Assembly (NCBI GenBank): GCA_963457665.1
Contig: OY735219.1
Span: forward strand, 39,364,477-39,428,476
Origin: Thysanoteuthis rhombus
Taxonomy: Eukaryota > Mollusca > Cephalopoda > Oegopsida > Thysanoteuthidae
Direction of reading: 5' to 3'
DNA: 64,000 nucleotides
Positions 55,850 through 64,000 of this stretch are shown here, piece after piece (within the stretch, counting starts at the first letter, position 1; each line of letters begins with the position of its first letter). The position numbers and the translations under genes were made by a program. The notes below the pieces were generated by a model, which saw nothing but the letters and a program-made list of their open reading frames with translations, was not told where the DNA came from and did no database searches.

Positions 55850-57035
55850 CGCAACCACTAAACATACCAAATGAACTCACCCAACCCTTCAAGCTAGAAT
55901 TGAAAAACTGATTTAAAATCCTTACTGATGAAAACAACACCAACATCAACAAACTCTACAGCAAAATAACAACCTCTCTAATAGAAGCTGGCAATATGTT
56001 TAAACCAAGAAACATACAGACCATCAGTAAAATCTTGGACGAAACCAGGAAACTCATTGGAAAGTGAAGAAACCTCAAACCACCAACAACAACAAGATAG
56101 AAAATAGAGGAGGCTAAACTAAACAAAACAAGTAAAAAGAAACTAAGAGAAGACAAAAGAAGGTACATGATAGCAATTGTCGAAACCACTCTTGAAAAAC
56201 GGAGAGGCTTCAGAGCAATAAACAAAGCTCTTAGTGTAGGACAGAAACAAATAATTAGCATAAGCAAAGAAAACAGAGACATAACAGACAGAGACAGAAC
56301 GCGCCCAAGAATTCTACCAAGAACTTTACTCTTCAAGAAATGTGCAACTAACCATCGACTGGGATACACAAGATGCTGACAATCAGTTTGAGGACTTCCC
56401 AGAAGTTACACTATGGGAGGTAAGACAAGCTATCAAACAAACAAAACTGGGGAAAGTAGACCACTATATCTATGAATCTCTTTTAAATTCACAAAAGAAG
56501 TAATCAAGCAAAGAATCACCCTAGGATGGCAAGCCTTTGGCAGAGCAAGCTCAACCTTCAAGAACCAGATGATCCTAATAATCCTAAAAAAAAGAGTATA
56601 CAACCAATGCACCCTCCCCTTGTAACTTGTGGAGCTGAAATATGGAAATTAACCAAGAGACAAACCCACAAACTGAGAAGCATGCAGCGTGCGCATGAGA
56701 GAATCATGCTCAACCTTACATGGAGAGATCACAAGACAACACAATATATCAGAAAGAAAATGGGGATCCAAGACATCACAGAATCCATTAGAAAACTCAG
56801 ATGGCAATGGGCTGGTCATGTTGCGAGAATGAAAGACAACTGATGACTCGCAACATAGATCTCCAGAGACCACATGAGGAACCGAGGTCAACAAAATACA
56901 AGATGGAGAGATGAATTGGACTAGTTCAGAAAATACTGGCTCCGTAAAGCCCATGATAGAAAAATGTGGTAGATCTTAGAGAAGGTCTATGTCCAACAAC
57001 GAATAATAAAAGATTGATGATGATGATGGTGATAG
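55850..57035 (+). mobile_element. RTE-type LINE with internal deletion of the RT core
   Basis: From 55890 the frame gives the endonuclease-RT linker: LEAGNMFKPRN-like, then RYMIAIVETTLEKRRGFRAI, NKALSVGQKQIISI and TDRDRTRPRI. It reaches the RT entry motif VRQAIKQTKLGK near 56430-56455. At about 56455 it jumps to the post-catalytic block DHYIYESLLNSQK (HYIYLGQ-like). It continues through HKLRSMQRAHERIMLNLTWR, DHKTTQYIRKKMGIQDITES, WQWAGHVARM and a TGATGATGATGG tail near 57015. The whole palm with its YADD is missing, so it is not autonomous. Confidence 0.8.
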
Positions 57036-57254
57036 ATATAAACCAAAAAAAAATAAGGTGGCTTGTGAAGTGAAGGTCACCCGAAACGTTCTTCATAAAT
57101 CTTCAAGTAGGGTTGAAATAAGGTTGCATGCCAAATTTCAGCCTCCTCAATAGCCTTGAAGGGTTCTAATTATGGTGAAGGTTATTGTTGTAGTTATCAT
57201 TGTTAACAGGGGAAAATGCAATTCCTATTCCAGAGTAAAAGGAAAGAAACAAAA

Positions 57255-57345
57255 GAAATGCTCGCATTCCTAGGGAAATTATGAATCACCAAATCAAGCA
57301 TGGGTGGATATAAAATCAAGTTACCTTGATGAAAATACTACCAGT
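57255..57345 (+). repeat. Family 5 repeat, copy 2
   Basis: CTCGCATTCCTAGGGAAATT, ATGAATCACC and CAAGTTACCTTGATGAAAAT match 59901-60042. Confidence 0.55.
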
Positions 57346-57384
57346 CTAGTTTAATCATTGATTTATAATCCAAAACCACAAAAA

Positions 57385-57625
57385 CTTGTCTGGTTACTCA
57401 CTTGATAGGGTGATCAATTAAAAAATTTGAAAAAGGGTTGATCAATGTAAAGGTTACTTTTTTTACTTTTTTTCAGTTGTGATCACAACAAAGTACAAAT
57501 TTTCAGAAAACAAGAGTGAATGCTGCTGGACACAAACAAAGGGACCAATTTGACATTAACTTTCATTGTAAATTGGACACCCAGGTTTTAAATGCGGGTG
57601 GGGTTTTCCAAAACACAAAAAAAAT
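57385..57625 (-). repeat. Family 1 repeat, copy 22 (left end missing)
   Basis: Reverse: CTTGTCTGGTTACTCACTTG jumps straight to ATAGGGTGATCAATTAAAAA, so about 50 bp is deleted. Middle blocks follow. It then breaks into family 3. Confidence 0.75.
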
Positions 57626-57719
57626 ACATTTTCCTTATTCACTGAAAGCAGTGAGTGTGAAAAATTACAAGTTTCTATTATGAACTGCTAAAGCTGGGAA
57701 AAGTCCGGATACATAGATA

Positions 57720-57787
<68 letters not shown>

Positions 57788-57935
57788 ATAATCAGGATTC
57801 GCCACATTTCTCTATCGTGGGCATTGCAGAGCCAGTACTTTCTGGACATATCAAAATATGAATAACCTAAACCCAGCAACAATGTTTAAACCAGTCTTTT
57901 GTGGGTAGCAATGATTAATATTGGAAAACCAAGGA
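57625..57935 (+). repeat. Family 3 repeat, split by a LINE tail
   Basis: CACTGAAAGCAGTGAGTGTG, AAGTTTCTATTATGAACTGC and ATACATAGATACAT precede the insertion at 57718-57848. AATAACCTAAACCCAGCAAC and GTTTAAACCAGTC follow it. Confidence 0.65.
57718..57848 (-). mobile_element. RTE-type LINE 3' tail with about 22 TGA units
   Basis: The minus strand reads CCAGAAAGTACTGGCTCTGC, CCCACGATAGAGAAATGTGG and CGAATCCTGATTATTGATG, then an uninterrupted (TGA)n to 57718. It is 5' truncated within the last 80 bp of coding sequence. The poly-Asp frame is the tail. Confidence 0.85.
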
Positions 57936-58117
57936 AAAATGAAAGCAGGCAATAAGGAATATGAGAAAAATTTGCTGAGAAAAGAAATACATTGAGAAGA
58001 AAGAATGTTTGTACGTATCACGGGATATACCCTCATTGAGTGTGTCACAAGGTTAGGTACACAGCCAATTGTTAGTTTGACCAATTCCTGGCTTGTCAGG
58101 CCTGTTAGAGCTTTATC

Positions 58118-58241
58118 CTGCTTTCGACACTTGATATTCCTCAGTGGTCACCCATCCAAGTACTGACCTAGCATGACATTGGCAATCATGTGAGAACTGT
58201 TGTATCCAACATGATTAGAATTACAGCCCCTTAGCCATATG
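58118..58241 (-). repeat. 5S rRNA-derived copy 2
   Basis: The minus strand has CCATATGGCTAAGGGGCTGT at the 5' side. GTACTTGGATGGGTGACC (58163-58146) is almost the exact 5S C-box segment; ACTGAGGAATATC follows. Length is about 124 bp. The middle (A-box region) is diverged. Confidence 0.7.
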
Positions 58242-58359
58242 GAGAGGTTCCTCAATCCTTGTGCTGAGTGATCATTAAAGAGGCATTGTGTACCATTTTT
58301 AACCCTAAAATTCATTAAAAAAAACTGATTATCATTATCATTCACAGAAGAGTTCTATC

Positions 58360-58760
58360 ATTGGGAACCCTCAATTATTACTGTTAACATTGGTTTCTTC
58401 AGTTTTCAAGGCTGGCTGGTTGGCTGGCTATATATGTGTATATCATGCAACAGAGCTAGAGAATTAAAAATTTGATGATATACTCTTTATTACTTTGAGA
58501 AAAAACTGGGGGGGGGGAATTACCCCTAAAATAGATTTTTCCCGAAAGGTGATCAATCTATAATGTATGTTTATGCCGAATTGGTCCCTTGTTTCCACCC
58601 AGCTGCATTTTTAGTGATCCACCAAAGCCAAAAGAAGTAACTTATTCACTGATAACCCCTTTTACAAATTTTTTAATTGATCACCCCCAACACTACATAC
58701 TACCAAGAGGCATTGGTTTCACGATGGTTCCTATTAACTGACTAACCACACCTGTTTTTA
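58360..58760 (+). repeat. Family 1 repeat, copy 23
   Basis: GGAACCCTCAATTATTACTG start, TTGGTTTCTTCAGTTTTCAA, a GGCTGGCTGG block, GTTTATGCCGAATTGGTCCC and an AACTGACTAACCACACCTG end. Confidence 0.8.
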
Positions 58761-59790
58761 ACTATCTGTACAAGTGGTTACAAGCAGTCCATGAATTTAA
58801 GAGTTAAAGTCTTTGGTGTGACCAACCATACGAATAAGGATAAGGAGGGAATCAGAAAAAGGGACTCATTGGGAGAAAAGGAACCAGGAAATAATTGAGT
58901 ATAACTGGAAAGACATAAATCAGAAAAAGAACAGACTTTGTTCAAAGCCTGCAACGTTGTAAATACAATTTTTGACAATATTTGGCAACATTTGACAACA
59001 TTTGCTTCTGTTATGAAAATAGTGTCAGTATAAAAAAATATTTTTTTCTAGTTGATCTTTCAGAGTAATACCCATTAAAACGTCTGGAACAATAAATAAT
59101 TAATGCATCAGAAATGAAAGGAAAAACATCGTCTGAAATGCTATACAATTCATTGGCAGAGGAAAAAGTTATAAGTGCGTACATTAGTTATAAACCCTGT
59201 TTAGTCTGTTTTATATTTTCTTTCCTTCTGTCTTCCTTTCTTTCTGTCTTTCTTTCTTGTATTGTATCTTTTTATCTAGAGAATTGATTTAAAAAAAAAG
59301 GAATAATATGACAGTGTGACGTTTATAAAAAAAAAATTTTTTTCTTTCATTATCTCCCCTTCTTATCAAAATAATAGCTTTCTTCCTTTTTCAGGGATGC
59401 TGTCTATCTCTCTTCAACCACTCTCTTTTTAGGTTACTTAATCCCTTACAAACACTGTTAACCTATTCAAACCTGGTCTTGATATGAAATTTCTGTCACT
59501 CTTAGAACTATCAACATATGTCAAAGTCAAAAAAGAGAATAACCTGATTAGGGGAGAATCTCTCTCATGTATATGAGTTGGATTGCAAGCTAGAGAAAAA
59601 TTTCTATGTCCAAGCTTCATGTCAGAATGATCCTTCCCCAAGATCCACCTTTGTTAACTATAGTTTGATCTTCTGTCAATCCCAGAAGCCCTTTTCATTT
59701 TTTTATGCAATGAGCCTTTACACATAATTTTTCCAAATGGTTCCAGTTCTCTATCATAGATAATGGCATAGAGCACACCAGTATTCCAGT
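58761..59790. other. unannotated AT-rich DNA
   Basis: A CTTT-rich pyrimidine stretch lies at 59215-59265. Nothing else recognised. Confidence 0.4.
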
Positions 59791-59794
59791 AGAA

Positions 59795-59885
59795 AGGTCA
59801 GTTTAGTCACTCAATAGAAACCGCCACATGACCAACATCTTTTGGTGGCACACTGAGTTGGGAGTGATCAATTAAAAAAAGGAAA
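59795..59885 (-). repeat. Family 1 repeat, copy 24a (end only)
   Basis: TTTAGTCACTCAATAGAAAC, TGACCAACATCTTTTGGTGG and GGGAGTGATCAATTAAAAAA, then an A-rich break. Confidence 0.75.
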
Positions 59886-59900
59886 TGAAAAAAAAAAACA

Positions 59901-60042
59901 CTAGCATTCCAAGGGAAATTATAAATCATTGCCATCTATGTATGCCACTTTCTACCTCGTGAATCAAGTGTTGATGTTGAAATTGAGTTACCATGATGAA
60001 AATACTGCCAGTATGGTTTGAACCATGGATTCATAATTTAAA
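59901..60042 (+). repeat. Family 5 repeat, copy 3
   Basis: CACTAGCATTCCAAGGGAAA, TTATAAATCATTGCC, GAGTTACCATGATGAAAATA and TTTGAACCATGGATTCAT. It lies between two partial family 1 copies. Confidence 0.6.
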
Positions 60043-60047
60043 AAAAA

Positions 60048-60492
60048 AACAGGTTTTGTTTGACACTCAATAGAAAGTGTCATGGGAACAATATCTTAAA
60101 AAATTGGGAAAAGGGGTGATCAATGAAGTAGTTACTTCTCTTGCCCTTTGTTGGGCAGTGATCACTAAAAAGTCTGAATTTTTAAAAAAAAGCAAAATTG
60201 AATGCTGCTGGACATATAATAAGGGATCAATTTAGCATAAACTTACACAGCAAATTGAACCTATTATGGGGGAAATTTTCAAAGAACAAAAAACAGTTTT
60301 TTGTGGACATATGGAGTAAATGTTGGAATATTTAGTCCTTCATCTCCATTAGCGTGACCAGTACATGTGAAACATACATACATAAATGCATACATAGCCA
60401 GCCAGCCAGCCAGCCAGCCAGACTCTCATAAAAACTGAAGAAACCAATGCTGACAGTCTTATGATATATTTGGTTGACGGTTTGGGTCAGGT
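60048..60492 (-). repeat. Family 1 repeat, copy 24b
   Basis: Reverse, near full length: GTTTGACACTCAATAGAAAG, GGGTGATCAATGAAGTAG, CAGTGATCACTAAAAAGTC, five CAGC units and a TTTGGTTGACGGTTTGGG end. Confidence 0.85.
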
Positions 60493-61330
60493 GGAACTTG
60501 ATAGTTATGTGTTTGAAAAATAGGACTAACAAACTGAGGTCCAATCACAACTGGGGCTGTTTATGTCCTTTTTTTTCACAAACCGTTTCGTGAAAGGCAT
60601 GAAATCACATCTCTCTGTACTCTGTCTCATTACCAGATATTCTTACAAAATATTTTATTATGGGTATGCCATGATGGTTGATGGAGGAGAGAGTACAAGG
60701 GTGAGTACTAGTGCAAACCACTCTCCCATAACTACCTTACCTGCCCAGGCAGTAGCAGCAAGAAGCTGTTATGCACATTGTCAAACCTGAGAAGAGCCAA
60801 TCATTAAAATGGATGATTCTTGCTTGGTGAGAATCAGAGAACCAAGTTTAAACCGCAGTTAAGACAGTTTAAATTCACTTTGCACTAATGCCTTCATGAA
60901 AGGCATGAATCCATGTCTTTTAACTTTTAAAGCCATGGGTAAATAGCAACTTGGATCAATATCTTTTTCTGACAACCAGTCTATAAGATGAATGAATCTG
61001 ATTCCAAACCAGTGAATGGGGCCCCCTCAAAGCAGTTGGATGCAAACTTTGACTTTCTTTGTGACAGTTCATGCTGCCAAGCTGATACCAGATGTACATC
61101 AGTGAGGGTAATAGAAGAATTCTGTCAAATGAGCATCCCAGGATCTCCATACACTTTTCTCTGGCTTCACTGTAGAGAAGTCACTTCAGTGGCATTCCAT
61201 TGTCTGTTGAGACAGAAAGAAACCTACTTTTTTAAAAAGCTCTTATAATATCCTAGGGGTCAGTCCTGCATGGCACTCTTCAAATTCCTTATAATGCCAA
61301 TGAAGCAAACATGAGATTTCATGTTCTAGA
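60493..61330. other. unannotated DNA
   Basis: Short frames at 60563-60790 and 60988-61248 have no recognised domain or conserved relative in the window. Confidence 0.35.
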
Positions 61331-61332
61331 AG

Positions 61333-61473
61333 TTATTGGTTTGATTCAATAGTAGTGAGGTTGACATGTTCTGAATTGGATAGTAGTATGACTGACTTGT
61401 TTCAAATTCAATAGTAGTGAGGCTGATATGTTTCAAATTCAATAATAGTGAGGCTGGCTTGTTTCAATTTCAT
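61333..61473. repeat. Tandem repeat, unit about 36 bp
   Basis: About four units with the core TTCAATAGTAGTGAGGCTG, followed by a TTGTTTCAAA-like spacer. Variants include GGATAGTAGTATGACTG. Confidence 0.8.
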
Positions 61474-62145
61474 TATACTTTCAGCTGTTTAAATAAAAAG
61501 TTGGTACCTGCTTCTTGAAAGATTGACGATAGCTCATTAAATTGTAATAATGGCTCACTCATTGGGTTTAAGATATGTGAGCAGTTGTGAGAACACTGTA
61601 TTAGAAAAAAATTAATAGGCACTCCATCAAACAATAATTCTGCTATATTTCTTTCTTGAGCTGAAAATAATCTTAAAAAAGGATTATAATAGATTTGAAA
61701 TTGAATGATGCAAATTTGGTCTGAAGTGATATTGTGAATGCAAGTCAAGTCTAGAGACATTAGCATTTATAAATAATCATAATGTGTTTACATTTTGCGG
61801 GGCCAATCAGCAGGATATTCATAAATCATAAGTGGAATGATATTTCTGGCAATGGATAATTTGATAAAAAAACGAATTATCTTCCTTTATTTTTTATTAC
61901 ATATTTCGTTGTGTGGCAGCATCATCATATCGGTTTCAAAAGATATTTTTCAAGTATATGATTTCCATTGTTGTTATGGGGACCACGCAACAACATCATT
62001 TTCCAGTGGTGTTATTTGATGTACTTTGTTGGATATTTCATATCTTATAGCTTTGACTATTTGAAATTGCTAGTCTTGGTTCCTCTTCATATTGATCTTC
62101 ATAGGTAATTTATTTTGTTTTAATATATATTTGATATCAGCAAAT
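61474..62145. other. unannotated AT-rich DNA
   Basis: Nothing recognised. Confidence 0.4.
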
Positions 62146-62149
62146 ATCA

Positions 62150-62513
62150 TATTCAATAAAACATACATACACATATATGGTGAATTTAATAGACAATATG
62201 AGAGCACAAAAGTTTGGAAACTGGGTTGAATCTATTTCCGTTACATGTTTTGAGAGACTGTTTGCTCACAATGTTGAATGTCAAATGGGAAAAAGGAAAA
62301 AAAATTGGAGGTTAACAAGGTTTGAAAAGTGGGGAGGTTATTATCATTCTAAATTTGTTTTCTTCATTGCTGGAAAAGTAGATGTCTTCATGTCAAACAG
62401 TCTCTCAAAACGTGTAGACAGAAATTAATTCATTCCTATTTCCAAACTTTCGGGTTTCCATCTTCTTTATTAAATTCACCAATATGTCGGATAAATCTCA
62501 TCCGTTTCCTCAC

Positions 62514-62544
<31 letters not shown>

Positions 62545-62612
62545 GCGTGTGTGTGTGTATTATATGTATATATGTATATATGTGTGTGTGTGTGTTTTAT
62601 TGAATTTGAATG
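62150..62612. repeat. Large imperfect inverted repeat (fold-back element)
   Basis: Left arm: ATTCAATAAAACATACATAC, GGTGAATTTAATAGAC, AGTTTGGAAACTGGGTTGAA and GTTTTGAGAGACTGTTTG (62150-62272). Right arm, inverted: CAAACAGTCTCTCAAAACGT, TTCATTCCTATTTCCAAACT, ATTAAATTCACCAATATG and GTTTTATTGAATTTGAAT (62390-62612). The right arm also contains a (TA)n/(TG)n tract at 62513-62600, where the left arm has only a short CATACATACACATATA. The 83-residue frame at 62177-62428 lies across it and is not a recognised protein. Confidence 0.8.
62513..62600. repeat. (TA)n/(TG)n microsatellite
   Basis: Interrupted TA and TG runs inside the right arm of the fold-back element. Confidence 0.95.
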
Positions 62613-62867
62613 ACGAGAGTTTTCTATTTAGTTTTTTGTTTAGTTTTTCCTGTTGGCAAATCAGTTACCTTATAACTGGATCCAGATTGTATTGGAACTG
62701 GTCATAGTTTATTTTTATGATCATAATACATCATTAAATAAAGTGCACTGACAAAGAAGGTGATTATGTTGAAAAGTTGAAATTTGTTGTGTAAAAAGAT
62801 GCTTTTTTCATCATTAGGCAAGGACTTCATAATACACTATTGTATATGTATATGTATGGATTTATGC

Positions 62868-62899
<32 letters not shown>

Positions 62900-62902
62900 A
62901 TG
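62868..62902. repeat. (TG)n microsatellite
   Basis: About 16 TG units then GCATGCATGCATG. Confidence 0.95.
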
Positions 62903-62965
62903 CATGCATGTTCTTTCATCACATTATTCCTGTAACACCTATTCTAAAAATATATATATATTTAT

Positions 62966-63152
62966 TAGAAACCTTCAATCAAAAGTATTGCCAAAACTGT
63001 CAACCTAGTTTCCTCTGGTTTTTATACTGATCTGATTATTCATTCATTGATCACCACTTTTTCCAATTGTTTGATTGAGCACCCCTAACATGACATGCTG
63101 TCAAAAGACATTGATCACATGACGGTTTCTACTGAATGACTAACCAAACTTC
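62966..63152 (+). repeat. Family 1 repeat, copy 25 (internal deletion)
   Basis: Left end TTAGAAACCTTCAATCAAAA jumps near 63035 to the right segment TTCATTCATTGATCACC. It ends at CACATGACGGTTTCTACTGA. It keeps both ends at only 187 bp. Confidence 0.85.
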
Positions 63153-63309
63153 ATTGAAATGTGGGTGAATAATCAATCAAGCAATCGATATAATATAAGA
63201 TAAATCTTTACATTCATCAGATTACAAAACAAAATAATAATTCTGGTAAACCCAAAATGATTAAAAGCTGTTTATGCCTTGCATAAGGGAGTCACTGGTT
63301 ATTCTATTC

Positions 63310-63880
63310 AACTTTTGCCCAATACAAAGTAAAGTCCTGGAATATTGGAACACTGCAATCATAATGCTTTTATATATAAAAAGGAAACCCAGAAGACCTC
63401 AACTACTACAAAGTTATGAGCCAACTTAACTGCATCTACAAACTTTTCACAAAAATCATTACCAACTGGATCACTAAAACACAAGATGTAAACCAACCAC
63501 AGGACAAGCTGGATTTAAAAAAAGAATTATGCACAACTTCACGGGGAGAGACCACAAGACAACACAATATATTAGGGAGAAAACAGGAGTCTGAGACATC
63601 AGAGAATTTATTAAAAAACTCAGATGGCAATGGGCTGGCCATGTTCCAAGAATAGCAGATAACCGATGGATATCAGGACTCTCAACATGGAACTCCAGAG
63701 ATCACATGCACAACCAATACCGGCAGAACATTAGAAGGAGAGACGAACTAGACAAAATCAGAAAGTACTGTCTCAGCAACAGTCCATGATAGAGAAGTGT
63801 GGTGAATCCTGAGGAAGGTACACGTCCAATGATGGACGCTTAAAGACTGATGATGATGACGATGATGTAATTTATCCTCA
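63310..63880 (+). mobile_element. RTE-type LINE with internal deletion of the RT core
   Basis: Starts in the RT N-terminal region: ILEHCNHNAFIYKK-like, with the alternative frame giving YWNTAIIMLLYIKRKPRRPQ, then YKVMSQLNCIYKLFTKIITN and WITKTQDVNQPQDKL. At about 63515-63525 it jumps to the post-RT block (ELCTTSRGETTRQHNI, other frame HGERPQDNTIY). Then come QMAMGWPC and the tail CCATGATAGAGAAGTGTGG, ending GACTGATGATGATGACGATG. The palm is missing. Confidence 0.75.
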
Positions 63881-64000
63881 CTAGCAAACATAAAATCAAA
63901 GGAAGGCTGAGAAAGGCTGAGGGTGCCTTTTCCAAATTCCATTCCGTATGGAGGTCAAAGCACTACAGCCTTAGAACAAAGACGCTATGTATAATGGCAA
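63881..64000. other. unannotated window edge
   Basis: No match within the window; may be the start of another repeat. Confidence 0.3.

Noticed and set aside
57688-57882. Poly-aspartate protein
   Set aside because: It is the (TGA)n tail of a LINE read in the GAT frame.
60988-61248. 86-residue Cys-containing frame
   Set aside because: No signal peptide, cysteine framework or splice context that would make it a credible secreted protein.

Overview
This is AT-rich, gene-poor animal DNA. I found no intact host protein-coding gene. Almost every long open frame is either a translated microsatellite (TA, CT, AAG) or lies inside decayed transposable elements. The repeat content is LINEs of the RTE type with (TGA)n tails, Penelope-like elements (PLEs) with terminal repeats, tRNA- and 5S-related SINE-like copies, a very abundant ~400-450 bp interspersed repeat and long (TA)n tracts. 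That fits an invertebrate, probably lophotrochozoan, genome. A cephalopod mollusc is my best guess, but nothing here proves it. The window is either intergenic or lies inside a very large intron.

Layout. 1-2.8 kb: a degenerate minisatellite field, then a reverse-strand LINE tail. 2.8-5.1 kb: a 250-bp TA tract and a head-to-head pair of tRNA-like SINEs. 5.7-11.5 kb: several copies of the dominant repeat ('family 1') and a LINE relic. 13-16.5 kb: two LINE tails. 17.6-22.3 kb: family 1, a LINE fragment with an unusually GC-rich block, and two more LINE tails. 23-27.3 kb: family 1 copies, one split by a LINE insertion. 27.5-30 kb: a tRNA-like relic, a 61-bp tandem repeat and a palindromic PLE terminal-repeat pair inside TA tracts. 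30-32.7 kb: three family 1 copies, a second PLE terminal repeat and a 500-bp AAG/GAA purine tract. 33.5-39.8 kb: SINEs, LINE relics, a third PLE-like terminal repeat and TA-linked repeats. 39.85-41.85 kb: a PLE with a GIY-YIG-type endonuclease remnant flanked by inverted terminal repeats. 42-50 kb: scattered old DNA-transposon relics (mariner-like, hAT-like) and TA tracts. 51.08-51.30 kb: a fold-back structure with 71-bp arms, 70/71 identical, enclosing a histone H4 fragment. 53.9-63.9 kb: more family 1 copies, two 5S rRNA-derived copies, internally deleted LINEs and a large imperfect inverted repeat.

There is no operon-like or pathway-level organisation. The recurrent theme is head-to-head (inverted) arrangement of retroelement ends, seen for PLE terminal repeats, tRNA-like SINEs and family 1. 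The histone H4 fold-back is the most unusual object. It joins a piece of a core histone gene to PLE terminal-repeat tails on both sides, at the place where the related terminal repeat carries a hammerhead-like core.
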